DNA of 64,000 bases. Source: Candidatus Saccharimonadota bacterium (GTDB taxonomy: Bacteria; Patescibacteriota; Saccharimonadia; Saccharimonadales; Saccharimonadaceae). This document shows, in pieces, positions 24,178-32,236 of this stretch. Location: the NCBI GenBank assembly GCA_017404335.1, contig JAFRCN010000001.1, positions 44,614 through 108,613 on the forward strand, given 5' to 3'. Position numbers and translations under genes: made by a program. A model generated the notes under the pieces. The model had not been told where the DNA came from. It saw only the letters and a program-made list of their open reading frames with translations, and ran no database searches. Numbering within the stretch: the first letter of the stretch is position 1; each line of letters starts with the position of its first letter.

Positions 24178-25401
24178 TTATTTTCTCAAGAATTTCGGTT
24201 TCACAATCGAGAAGTTAATCGCATTTTTTTGGAACGTCAAAACCGCGAGCCTAATTGCTATCACCGCCGAAACTACCACGATAGAAATCCCGATACAATA
24301 TTCCAAAGTCGAAATATTCCCGAACCCGCTCCGGAGCATCAACGCAACCGGCGCCGTAAACGGAAAATATGTCATGAGATGCACAATATAACTCGGCTCA
24401 CTCATCATGAACATTTGCATAAAGTAAAGCGGAAACACCATTAATACAATCGCCGGTCCGATAAACGACGAAGCATCTCGCGCCGTCGAAACCAACGATC
24501 CGACAAACGTACACACTCCCGCATAAAACAGCGTCGAAGCGACGAAAAGTAAAACACTCAAAGTTATCATCACCGGGTCAATTTCAACCATCGCCAAAAT
24601 CGTACTAATTAGCGAATTGTCGCGATTCAAGAATACGAGCCCCAAAACCGGTATCACAAACGCCAAAATCTGCACTCCCCCGAGCGCCATCATCGCAAAA
24701 ATCTTCCCGACGATTAAATGCTTTGGAGAAACTGAAGTCAAAATCATTTCCGAAATCCGATTTTCTTTTTCTTCGACCACCGTCATCAAAAACCGATTTC
24801 CGCAAAGCGTAATAAACATAAAGAAAACTACTCCAATAAAGAACGGAATAATCGCCTTACCTAGAGCATTTGACTCTTCTCCACTCGCCGTAAGCTTATT
24901 GTCCTCGATCTCGTAATTCCCCGTCAACGCTAAAGCCTCTAGCTCGCCCACCCGACTCGACGCGTCGCTAAGCAGTAGCCCCTTAATAATATTCCCGTCG
25001 TAATTAAAAATCTCCAACCCTTCCGAAATATGATAAAACTCAATCTTTTTTGTTTCCTTAAAATCCGCCGGTATATAATAATATAAGTCTACTTCGCCTT
25101 TCTTCACCATCTCGACCCCGTAATCCTTATCGCCATTAATCACAAACGGCGCCTCCGCCGAAAAAATCCCCGCTTCGTCTGTAATCGCAACTTTCGTATC
25201 GTCGTCGAGCTCCGGCGCCTCTTTGACGCCTTGCGACGAAATAAAACTCACGAAATAAATCCCACCGATCAGAAGTGGCATCAAAAGCGTCGCCGCCCAA
25301 AACGCCGGTTTTTTAATCTGACGCATGAATTCAAATTTAAAAACCTTCGCTACCGCCCCACGCGAAGCCTTTTGCGAATCCCTACTCATTTTCACCTCCA
25401 T
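24178..25401 (-). CDS. ABC-2 type exporter permease (NatB-like)
   Basis: 407 residues. One helix near the N-terminus (about 35-53) is followed by a large extracellular loop (about 54-185), then five helices including the ENRISEMILTSVSPKHLIVGK segment typical of NatB/ABC-2 permeases. It pairs with the ATPase encoded immediately upstream; the genes overlap by 20 bp. The pair probably exports sodium, a drug or a peptide, but substrate cannot be read from sequence. Confidence 0.88.
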   Translation of the reverse strand: MEVKMSRDSQKASRGAVAKVFKFEFMRQIKKPAFWAATLLMPLLIGGIYFVSFISSQGVKEAPELDDDTKVAITDEAGIFSAEAPFVINGDKDYGVEMVKKGEVDLYYYIPADFKETKKIEFYHISEGLEIFNYDGNIIKGLLLSDASSRVGELEALALTGNYEIEDNKLTASGEESNALGKAIIPFFIGVVFFMFITLCGNRFLMTVVEEKENRISEMILTSVSPKHLIVGKIFAMMALGGVQILAFVIPVLGLVFLNRDNSLISTILAMVEIDPVMITLSVLLFVASTLFYAGVCTFVGSLVSTARDASSFIGPAIVLMVFPLYFMQMFMMSEPSYIVHLMTYFPFTAPVALMLRSGFGNISTLEYCIGISIVVVSAVIAIRLAVLTFQKNAINFSIVKPKFLRK

Positions 25402-26104
25402 ATACTTTTACAAATATCTCGTCTAAACTCTTTCCGCCGAACTCGTCCCGAATTTCTTTAATCGTTCCGTACGCCCGCGCCGTCCCATCCTTTAGAAGTA
25501 GCGCTCGGTCGCAAAGCCTCTCAACCTCATCCATGTAGTGCGTAATCATAATAATCGCGCTTCCTTTTTTGTGTAGCTCCTCGATTATCTCCATGAGGAG
25601 TTTCCGATTCATCGGGTCAAACCCCTTCGTCGGCTCGTCGAGAATTAGAAGCTTCGGATTCCCCATAATCGTAATCCCGAGTTGGATTTTTTGTTGCTGT
25701 CCACCCGAAAGCTTCTCGACTTTCTCGTTAAACTTGTCTAAAAGTCCAACTCTGTCGAGGTATTTCATCGACCACCCCCTCGGGTCAGAAATCCCCTTCA
25801 TCTCCCCGAAATAAACCATCGTATCGATTACCGACTCTTTACGGTACAGCCCCCTCTCCTCCGGCAGATACCCGACCGTTACGCTCGCGTCCTCCGGCTG
25901 GTATTTCTTCCCGTCGACGAAAAGCTCCCCGCCGGTCGGCGTATAAAACCCGAGTAGCGCCCGAATCGTCGTCGTCTTCCCTGACCCGTTCGACCCAAGC
26001 AACCCAAAAATTTCGCCTCTCCTTACCTCAAAATTTAAATCCTTAATTACGGTCTTTCCCCCGAACTCCATTCGGAAATTTTGCACCTCAACAATATTCT
26101 TCAT
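25382..26104 (-). CDS. ABC transporter ATP-binding protein (NatA-like)
   Basis: 240 residues from MKNIVEVQNF. The longer frame adds nine residues, but TATAAT ends 6 nt before the ATG at 26104, so I chose this start. Walker A is GSNGSGKTT, the signature is LSGGQQQK, Walker B is LLILDEPTKG and the H-loop is in MITHYMDE. The C-terminal tail has the NatA-type extension ending in a YGGENE stretch. It forms the exporter with the overlapping permease gene. Confidence 0.93.
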   Translation of the reverse strand: MKNIVEVQNFRMEFGGKTVIKDLNFEVRRGEIFGLLGSNGSGKTTTIRALLGFYTPTGGELFVDGKKYQPEDASVTVGYLPEERGLYRKESVIDTMVYFGEMKGISDPRGWSMKYLDRVGLLDKFNEKVEKLSGGQQQKIQLGITIMGNPKLLILDEPTKGFDPMNRKLLMEIIEELHKKGSAIIMITHYMDEVERLCDRALLLKDGTARAYGTIKEIRDEFGGKSLDEIFVKVYGGENE

Positions 26105-26205
26105 ACCCCCATTATACCAAACTAATTGCAACTTTTTCCGACGACTTTGGTATTAAACCTGCGAGTTTTTCCAATTGTACGCAATGCTCACTATATAGAG
26201 AATGC

Positions 26206-26211
26206 TATAAT
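26206..26211 (+). promoter_or_regulatory. Extended -10 of the DGR template RNA
   Basis: TGCTATAAT is a perfect extended -10 pointing into the region without a protein gene that carries the template repeat. Transcription would start near 26218, about 190 nt before the template repeat. No start codon lies at the leaderless distance, unlike at protein genes here. Confidence 0.65.
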
Positions 26212-26217
26212 CAAAGA

Positions 26218-26662
26218 GGGCTATTCGTAGTATACTCTGTCTTGATCAAAACTGGACGACAAAGCCTAGCTAACGAATAGCTTAAAGGGGCATCGGGAAA
26301 GGGTTCACTCTCAAAGCTGAGTAAAACTACCATAATATTCAGAATCGAGTCCATTTTCTTTTATAACTAGTTATCAAAGAAATCTAGCAATCCTAAAAGC
26401 CAAACTAAATTGTTCTTTGCTCGCGGAGGCAACATCAACGGTAGTTCATTGAACAATTCGGGCAACAACGGCAACTACTGGTCCAGTACTGTCAATAGTA
26501 GTTCTAACGCCTACAATTTGAACTTCAACGCTACCAACGTCAATCCGACGAACAACAACAATCGCAACAACGGTAGATCGGTCCGTTGCTTAGCCCGCTA
26601 GTTTTAGCGACACGAACCGTACTTCATCCTTGTTGTTTCGGCTTTTCCCCGCGCATGCCCCT
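26218..26662 (+). ncRNA. DGR template RNA (predicted extent)
   Basis: The RNA must be read from the plus strand, because the substitutions in the variable repeat fall on the plus-strand adenines of the template. A leader hairpin pairs GCTATTCGT (26220-26228) with ACGAATAGC (26273-26281). A long-range closing stem pairs AGGGGCAT (26286-26293) with ATGCCCCT (26655-26662) and continues as CGGG/CCCG and AAAG/CTTT. The template repeat lies within this closed domain. Ends are inferred from the promoter and the stem; the RNA is convergent with the RT gene. Confidence 0.7.
26410..26651 (+). repeat. DGR template repeat (TR)
   Basis: This 242-bp stretch aligns with the 248-bp 3' end of the target gene (28916-29163, opposite strand). 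All 18 substitutions are at template adenines: 15 A to T, 2 A to C and 1 A to G; none falls on C, G or T. The 50 bp past the stop codon are identical, including unmutated adenines, which marks the homing-initiation side. The template reads through mostly as AAC/AAT codons and is not itself a gene, although it is open in one frame. Confidence 0.96.
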
Positions 26663-26693
26663 CCCAAAAATCACTAAAGACACCTAAATAATC

Positions 26694-27974
26694 TCAAACC
26701 TTCCCCGCCATTTCCTCAACTAAATCCGACATCGGTCTCCGAAGCTTTCCTTTTGACTCCAAATAAATCTGGAAATCCCAATTGAACTCTCTAAAAACCT
26801 TCCGAATAAACCCGTCTGCATTTAAATGTTTCATATGTCCTAAATATGAAATAACGCTCTCGATCTGTCCCCTTCCCGAAGAATAATTTCTAACTGCCAC
26901 TCTAAACTTCGCCTGCATTCGGTCGGACGGATAAAGACATCTTGGATAAATCCTCGCCCCAAGATACGGTAGCCCTTTATAAACACTCTGCATATAACGT
27001 TTCTTGGGATGTAAAGTTAGTCCCAATTCATTTTTCAAAAACTTCTCTATGACTAGAATGTCTCTTTTTAGTTTTGGATAGTCTTCCTCTAAAACCATAA
27101 TATAAAAATCATCCACATACCGACCATAATACTTATAACCTAACTTGACCGTAATAAATTTATCAAGCTGATCTAGATAAATATTCGAAGCGAGTTGCGA
27201 AGTTAGATTTCCAATCACTATCCCATACCCAGGTTCTTGTCCGAACAAACTCTTATTGACAGGCAGAATCTCTGGGTTCCAATTCTTCGCCGGTCCGCGT
27301 TTTCGCGCTTTTTTAACCGGATCGTCTAAGAGTATCTGTTCCCATAAAAACTTGCAAAGCGCATATAATCTTTCCGCTGAATTCCTCCCGCGATACGGTT
27401 TAAATTGTTCATCGATATCCTTTAAAACTTTTCGACATAACTTCTCTCGCGGAAGCGACATAAAATACCCTTGCAAATCTAGTTTTACAACCCTCGCCTT
27501 TCGTGTACAATTCTCCGTTACCTGAAGCATCTGTTTCTGCGCCTTCTTAATCGCATAAAGCGTACCCTTACCAACCCGGCAAGACGTCGAAGTAGAAATA
27601 AACCCTTTATCCCAAAGGTCAACCCCTAGATCATGTACTAAATGGTGCACCGAGCGGTCTCTCGATGGCGCTGCAAAAATCTCTCTAACCTTCGGATCAA
27701 AAATCACAAACGAAATCGACGATCCCGGCTCGTAAATCCTTTCCTCTAGCGTTTTCGCTAAATTTAGGATATTCTCGCCCCAATTTAATTCAAATTCATG
27801 CATGTCATATGTCGCCCTCTTTCCTTTTCGGGCCGTCATGTACGCTTTCGTTAAGGCTTTAACTAGCCACGTATGAAATCCCAATCGCTCGATTTCATCA
27901 ATCGCAATTTCTAAATTACTATAGCCCTTTTTCCCTAATTCAGAATTAGGAGTTCCCGCTGGCAGAAGCTTCAT
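26694..27974 (-). CDS. DGR reverse transcriptase
   Basis: 426 residues. The catalytic RYVDDF motif has Tyr286 and Asp288-Asp289. IVIGNLTSQLASN matches the I/V-G-x-x-x-S-Q signature that separates DGR RTs from group II intron RTs. SRDRSVHHLVHD and KLDLQGYFMSL are RT motifs 1-3, and LTLHPKKR is the motif after the palm. There is no maturase or endonuclease domain. It copies the template RNA with adenine-specific errors so that the cDNA can replace the variable repeat at 28916-29163. Its start overlaps the accessory gene by 29 bp, so the two are translationally coupled. Confidence 0.96.
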   Translation of the reverse strand: MKLLPAGTPNSELGKKGYSNLEIAIDEIERLGFHTWLVKALTKAYMTARKGKRATYDMHEFELNWGENILNLAKTLEERIYEPGSSISFVIFDPKVREIFAAPSRDRSVHHLVHDLGVDLWDKGFISTSTSCRVGKGTLYAIKKAQKQMLQVTENCTRKARVVKLDLQGYFMSLPREKLCRKVLKDIDEQFKPYRGRNSAERLYALCKFLWEQILLDDPVKKARKRGPAKNWNPEILPVNKSLFGQEPGYGIVIGNLTSQLASNIYLDQLDKFITVKLGYKYYGRYVDDFYIMVLEEDYPKLKRDILVIEKFLKNELGLTLHPKKRYMQSVYKGLPYLGARIYPRCLYPSDRMQAKFRVAVRNYSSGRGQIESVISYLGHMKHLNADGFIRKVFREFNWDFQIYLESKGKLRRPMSDLVEEMAGKV

Positions 27975-28857
27975 CTTCCCCCTTTAACATCTTAGAAAGA
28001 TTCGCGTTAGCCAGCCTAAGTAGCTCTCCGACCTGTTCGAATAGCTTAACGCAAACCTCCGGCGTCCAGATTTTTGCGATATCTACAATCTGAACCTCGT
28101 ATTTTAACTTATAAACCATCTTTCGAATCTGAATCCAATCTTCTTTTCGCCCTTCCTTACTCCCATCCGGCAAATCTGTCGAATGAAGGTATTTTGCCAT
28201 AATTCCATCAGCGAGCGTAACCATTCTCGCTCCATTTGTCTGGCTATTTAATTTTTCCATTTTACTTGAACAATTAATATGTAGCCAATGAATCATCTCC
28301 GCTAAATTTCGATAAAAGAGCGGGTCGGCGTGTTTTATTTCGATTGTCTTATTTAGATCTAATCTTCGTTTCGCCTCCCGTTTCTTTAGACTTTCCATTT
28401 TATCTCTACTGATCGGCTTTTTTAGAACAAAAATTAACTTCCCGGTCATCACAAACTCGTTACTATAATACCCAGCTTGTTGTATTCTACTCCGAACTGT
28501 TGCTGTTCCTCGAGTACGAATCCGTCCAATCCGAAATTGCTCGAAAAAGCTATCGTAGTCATTTTCAAAATTCAAATTTTTTACCTTCAGAGGTTGACAG
28601 ATTAGATAGTAGTACATCAACGCGGAATGTTCGGCAACCTCAAACCAATCTCCATTCCCCGAACATTTTAGCATTACAATTTCCCCAAAATTTTCTTCTT
28701 CGGCTCCAATCAAATCCCGCTTTAACGCGCGGTAGGTTTTTCGATCCAGGGACATCTTCTCTAGCTCCATCACCGCGTCCTCTTCACGAGTCACCTGTTT
28801 TTCCTCCGGTGGTTCGGCTCCAGTTTTCTTTTTCTTGTCAGTTTTGTCTTCTTTCAT
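27946..28857 (-). CDS. DGR accessory protein, possibly Avd-like at its C-terminus
   Basis: About 303 residues from MKEDKTDKKKK (28857), which has AGGAAAG 5 nt upstream; a frame open to 28911 begins inside the repeat-flanking homology and is less likely. The N-terminal ~40 residues are Lys/Glu-rich. The middle is unfamiliar. The last ~100 residues look all-helical (IRKMVYKLKYEVQIVDIAKI, VCVKLFEQVGELLRLANANL), which fits the four-helix bundle of Avd proteins that bind RT and template RNA, but the similarity is only topological. It sits between the target gene and the RT with all three on one strand. Confidence 0.7.
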   Translation of the reverse strand: MKEDKTDKKKKTGAEPPEEKQVTREEDAVMELEKMSLDRKTYRALKRDLIGAEEENFGEIVMLKCSGNGDWFEVAEHSALMYYYLICQPLKVKNLNFENDYDSFFEQFRIGRIRTRGTATVRSRIQQAGYYSNEFVMTGKLIFVLKKPISRDKMESLKKREAKRRLDLNKTIEIKHADPLFYRNLAEMIHWLHINCSSKMEKLNSQTNGARMVTLADGIMAKYLHSTDLPDGSKEGRKEDWIQIRKMVYKLKYEVQIVDIAKIWTPEVCVKLFEQVGELLRLANANLSKMLKGEDEASASGNS

Positions 28858-28915
28858 ATCTTTCCTAGTTATTATTACTTTTTTGTTCCAGTCCACCATT
28901 CCTAGGGGCATCGGC

Positions 28916-29163
28916 CGGGGAAAAGCCGAAACAACAAGGATGAAGTACGGTTCGTGTCGCTAAAACTAGCGGGCTAAGCAACGGACCGAGCTACCGTAGC
29001 GGCGATAGCCGTAGTAGTAGTACGTCGGATTGACGTAGGTAGCGTAGAAGTACAAATAGTAGGCGTAAGAACTACTATTGACAGTACTGGACCAGTAGTT
29101 GCCGTAGTAGCCCGAATTGTACAATGAACTACCGTAGATGTAGCCTCCGCGAGCAAAGAACAA
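28916..29163 (-). repeat. DGR variable repeat (VR) in the target gene
   Basis: The 3' end of the target gene and 50 bp beyond it match the template repeat at 26410-26651. Substitutions cluster between the Arg-Gly-Gly codons and the stop. An extra 6 bp (two codons) lie in the AAC-rich tract. At the stop codon CGCTA/TAGCG forms a small hairpin, comparable to the structures found just downstream of variable repeats in other DGRs. Confidence 0.96.
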
Positions 29164-30648
29164 CGGTGATTTTTCTAATCCAGCGCTCGTACTAGTAGAC
29201 GCATTATTATATAGTCTATTAATGCGCGAAAACTCATTAGTTGATCCTTCTATCGTATTCGAAGCATTAGAAATCGTCGGCAGTCTCCACCCAGCTGGGC
29301 AGATCGAATTCTGTGGATTGTTGGCTATATTACTATATGTACTAGTGCCATATCCGCTCGTATCGTTACTTGCTACCGCCGCTGACCAGTTGTAGTAGTT
29401 ACCGACGTGCTGATGTGTTCCGCCATTTACTCTACTCGGATCAGTCGAGAAGTAAACGTTACTGTTGCTACTGTTAATAATATCACCATTCGCATCCGGC
29501 GCAATTGTCAAATAATTTGTCGTTGACGACGGCAATAGATTCGTCCCGTCATATCCGGCATAGTACCAATCCCCAGGGTCAGCTGAATACGGAACATTAT
29601 AGTCGTTAGTCCACCCAGTAAATGTTCCACTAGCATTTACGGTTATCGTCGCATTTGCTGGAGTCCAAGAAGTAGTCTCCGTATCGCTACCCCAACCGAG
29701 GTCAGTATCGTCATGGTAGAGGGTAGTACTATTATGCGTTAGTGTGTTTACGCCGAGGTCCAAATCTAGATTCTGCGTCATCCAACAGTTCCCGTCTTTT
29801 AGTTTCGCAATCCAGTAGATTTTATTATCTCTCGTATCTACAACTTGGAGCGTAGAATCTTCCACTTCGGTATTAGCACAGATACTGCTATTCATATCTT
29901 GCATTTTATAGTAGCTTCCGCCGTTTACGCTTATCTTAGTCTTGCCTGCCGCTGCATAGCTTTCGGCGAGCCCCATTGGTGCCTCTCCCCCTACTACCAT
30001 AAAGTTCACCACGTTTGTATAGGTTCCAGCCACTTTATCACTCGAAGCCTTTGCCCCAATCCAGAAATTCGTAGTAGAAGTACCGTTTGCTGGCATGTAG
30101 TTTGAATCGTCTAAGACGACTGAATTAACCGTATCACTATATAATGGTAGTCCGTTATATTTACCGCTATAGGTTGAACCAGATTTATCCGTAGAAAAGC
30201 CCCATTTATTATCGTAAGCACTACCAGTAGAAAAGGTCTCTCGTGTTAAATTTGCGTCTAAGTCTAGATTACTAAAGACTTCTGTGTTTCCGTTTCCATA
30301 TCCGGAGTGTCTTAAATCTCTCGAAGCATTATTCGTATCTCCTACGGTAGCGGATAAGGTATAACCGTAGGCGTTATTTGTATTAACCGTTACTGCAATA
30401 TGGTTACTGTCCGCGAAGGCCCCCGGCGCGAGATCTGAAATCACTAAATCTCCTGATACTGTAACATTTAGATAATCATTAAAGGTAAATTCTACCGGAA
30501 CACTCGTTTGATAAGTTAAATCGTTCGCAAAAACTCCACTACTAAACACCAAAACACTACTCCCAATTATCCCGAAGAGTAATGCTAGACTAAACAAACT
30601 GCGACATAAACTTTGCCGTCTACTAAATTGTAAAAATCGTCTTTTCAC
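28966..30648 (-). CDS. DGR-diversified surface protein with C-terminal FISUMP domain
   Basis: 560 residues, starting at GTG 30648 with an AAAGG SD and a TGTTATAAT promoter about 65 nt upstream. A signal peptide (about 1-42) is followed by a beta domain (about 45-225) shared with the protein at 43716-46037 (VTVNTNNAYGYTLS, YDNKWGF). The C-terminal FISUMP-type domain (about 250-560) has NCWMTQNLDLDL, ICPAGWRLPT, NYWSST and SVRCLAR. Diversified positions lie between ARGGY and SVRC and are almost all Tyr. It is probably a cell-surface ligand-binding protein; binding partners are unknown. No membrane anchor or sortase motif is seen at the C-terminus. Confidence 0.93.
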   Translation of the reverse strand: MKRRFLQFSRRQSLCRSLFSLALLFGIIGSSVLVFSSGVFANDLTYQTSVPVEFTFNDYLNVTVSGDLVISDLAPGAFADSNHIAVTVNTNNAYGYTLSATVGDTNNASRDLRHSGYGNGNTEVFSNLDLDANLTRETFSTGSAYDNKWGFSTDKSGSTYSGKYNGLPLYSDTVNSVVLDDSNYMPANGTSTTNFWIGAKASSDKVAGTYTNVVNFMVVGGEAPMGLAESYAAAGKTKISVNGGSYYKMQDMNSSICANTEVEDSTLQVVDTRDNKIYWIAKLKDGNCWMTQNLDLDLGVNTLTHNSTTLYHDDTDLGWGSDTETTSWTPANATITVNASGTFTGWTNDYNVPYSADPGDWYYAGYDGTNLLPSSTTNYLTIAPDANGDIINSSNSNVYFSTDPSRVNGGTHQHVGNYYNWSAAVASNDTSGYGTSTYSNIANNPQNSICPAGWRLPTISNASNTIEGSTNEFSRINRLYNNASTSTSAGLEKSPLFFARGGYIYGSSLYNSGYYGNYWSSTVNSSSYAYYLYFYATYVNPTYYYYGYRRYGSSVRCLAR

Positions 30649-30782
30649 AATGACCTTTCTTTTAATTACAAACCCGCGAGCATTCCGCTCTTGTTAAATC
30701 TATTATAACATAACCTTTTATAAAAATACCATTTTTTTTCGCCCATTTTGTCGCACCAACTAAATATGCTATAATCAAAAAC

Positions 30783-31532
30783 ATGAGTGAAAAAGTTATT
30801 TCCGACTATAATGGCTACGATTATAAAAAAGAATTTTGGGAAAAAGTCGACCGCGAATACGAAGACCAAGCCGACCGCATGGCAATTCGCAAGCTCCTTC
30901 CGAAGCGCATGGAGAAATTCGCTGACATCGGCGGTGGCTACGGGCGTTTGACAAACGAATACATTAAGCGCGCCCGCAAAGTCTACATTTTCGACTACTC
31001 GAAGACCGAGCTCGCCCAAGCGAAAGAAACCTTCGGCGACAAAGTCGAAACCAAAGCCGGCGATATCTACGAACTCCCCTTTAAAGACGACGAGCTAGAC
31101 GGGCTCATGATGGTCCGCGTTACGCACCATCTAAAGAAACTCGACAAAGCCGTCGCGGAGCTCTACCGCGTCCTCAAGCCCGGCGGCGTCGCAGTTATCG
31201 AGGTCGCAAATAAACGCACTTTACCAAAAATGGCGCGCTTCGTTACCGGCCGTTCTAAAGTCAACCCCTTCGACAAAAAACCTTCGAATCTAAAGGAAAT
31301 CAGTAAAGACGGTTTTTTCAATTATCACCCGAAATATGTCGAAGAAATTTTCGCAAAAACCGGCTTTTCGCGCGAAAAAGTTCTTTCGGTTTCAAACTTC
31401 CGTAATCGAAGCTTAAAGCGTCTTTTTGGGACAAAAACCCTCGTCAAAATGGAAAACAAAGCCCAAAACGCCCTCGCGCCGATTCGTTTCGCCCCTTCTA
31501 TCTACTATAAGTTGCGAAAACCCGAAAAATAA
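30783..31532 (+). CDS. SAM-dependent methyltransferase (class I)
   Basis: 249 residues with a Rossmann-fold methyltransferase core. Motif I is FADIGGGYGRLT (about residues 45-56), the acidic end of strand 2 is KVYIFDYSKTEL, and motif IV/post-I is DGLMMVRVTHHLKKLDKAVAEL, followed by RVLKPGGVAVIEV. It is of the UbiE/Methyltransf_11 type with a substrate that cannot be deduced. TATAAT ends 7 nt before the ATG. A tRNA-Arg follows on the same strand after 20 nt but with its own -10. Confidence 0.88.
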   Translation: MSEKVISDYNGYDYKKEFWEKVDREYEDQADRMAIRKLLPKRMEKFADIGGGYGRLTNEYIKRARKVYIFDYSKTELAQAKETFGDKVETKAGDIYELPFKDDELDGLMMVRVTHHLKKLDKAVAELYRVLKPGGVAVIEVANKRTLPKMARFVTGRSKVNPFDKKPSNLKEISKDGFFNYHPKYVEEIFAKTGFSREKVLSVSNFRNRSLKRLFGTKTLVKMENKAQNALAPIRFAPSIYYKLRKPEK

Positions 31533-31552
31533 GCTATAATATAGAAGTTGAC

Positions 31553-31627
31553 GGGACCGTCGTTCAACGGATAGGACATATCCCCTCTAAGGATACAATG
31601 GTGGTTCGATTCCACCCGGTCTCGCCA
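31553..31627 (+). tRNA. tRNA-Arg (anticodon UCU)
   Basis: Acceptor GGGACCG/CGGTCTC, anticodon stem TATCC/GGATA around loop CCTCTAA (anticodon TCT), T arm GTGGTTCGATTCCAC, discriminator G and encoded CCA. It reads AGA and AGG. A GCTATAAT lies about 15 nt upstream. Confidence 0.93.
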
Positions 31628-31637
31628 TTTTTTTGAT

Positions 31638-31735
31638 ACTGGTTCGCATCGAGCGCGTAGCGCGAGATCCCTCTTCCAGTCGGCTCCACCAAAAAAAGAG
31701 GCCTCGGTTCCGCTATCCAGCAGTGCTGTGCCTCT
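31638..31735. other. Two hairpin structures downstream of tRNA-Arg
   Basis: The first is closed by ACTGG/CCAGT and contains GCGC-GTA-GCGC. The second is closed by AGAGGC/GCCTCT and contains CAGCAGTGCTG. Together they fill the gap between tRNA-Arg and the convergent nuclease gene. They may act in termination or tRNA 3' processing; no T tract directly follows the first. Confidence 0.5.
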
Positions 31736-31786
31736 AATACCTACATTATACTAAATAATCCCTCCTTTTGTCAACTCCGCTCTAAA

Positions 31787-32176
31787 TCATTCCCAGAGCT
31801 TTAAAATCTTCTTTTTCTTCGTTATTACCATAACACGATGTTTTCCCTTTATTAAATCATTTTGCCGCCTTATCTCATGCAAGCATTTGCTTTCCAATAT
31901 CTTCATACGACTTAAGTCCATAATTACATTACTAGACTGCTTTAATGCCAACCTTATATTATTTTCAATCGTCCGGCTACTGCTTCCAATAGGAGACTTA
32001 ATCTCCCAAAAAATACCTTGAAATTTAATATCGGGAGTGTGCATATGGCTAGCAGGTATAAATTCCACATCGTTACCGGTCCAAGCCAAAACTACGGCAA
32101 CATCAAACTCATGTGGTTGCACCAACGCATTTTTAGGCACTATAATTCTTCCGACCTTCCCCTTTTCCTTTTCCAT
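31787..32176 (-). CDS. CdiA_C-like tRNA nuclease domain protein
   Basis: 129 residues of the PD-(D/E)xK-type fold seen in C-terminal nuclease domains of CdiA toxins. It shows HEFDVAVVLAWTGNDVEFIP, HTPDIKFQGIFWEIKSP (catalytic Asp, Glu-x-Lys), the GSSSRTIENNIRLALKQS helix and a closing VMVITKKKKI strand. Here the domain stands alone with no secretion or delivery part and no obvious immunity gene beside it. TAGAAT preceded by TG ends 6 nt before the ATG. It could be a solitary toxin, a delivered effector or a housekeeping nuclease. Confidence 0.78.
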   Translation of the reverse strand: MEKEKGKVGRIIVPKNALVQPHEFDVAVVLAWTGNDVEFIPASHMHTPDIKFQGIFWEIKSPIGSSSRTIENNIRLALKQSSNVIMDLSRMKILESKCLHEIRRQNDLIKGKHRVMVITKKKKILKLWE

Positions 32177-32236
32177 CGCAATATTCTATCACTCTTGTCT
32201 CAAAAAATCCACCCCTAAACCAATATTTTTCCACTT

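Noticed and set aside
26410..26601. Asn-rich open frame of 63 codons
   Set aside because: It is the DGR template repeat, which stays open because it copies the coding end of the target. It has no SD or leaderless promoter at a start codon.
31638..31735. Degenerate second tRNA after tRNA-Arg
   Set aside because: A CCACCA-like end and GGTTCG word occur, but no acceptor or anticodon stem can be formed.
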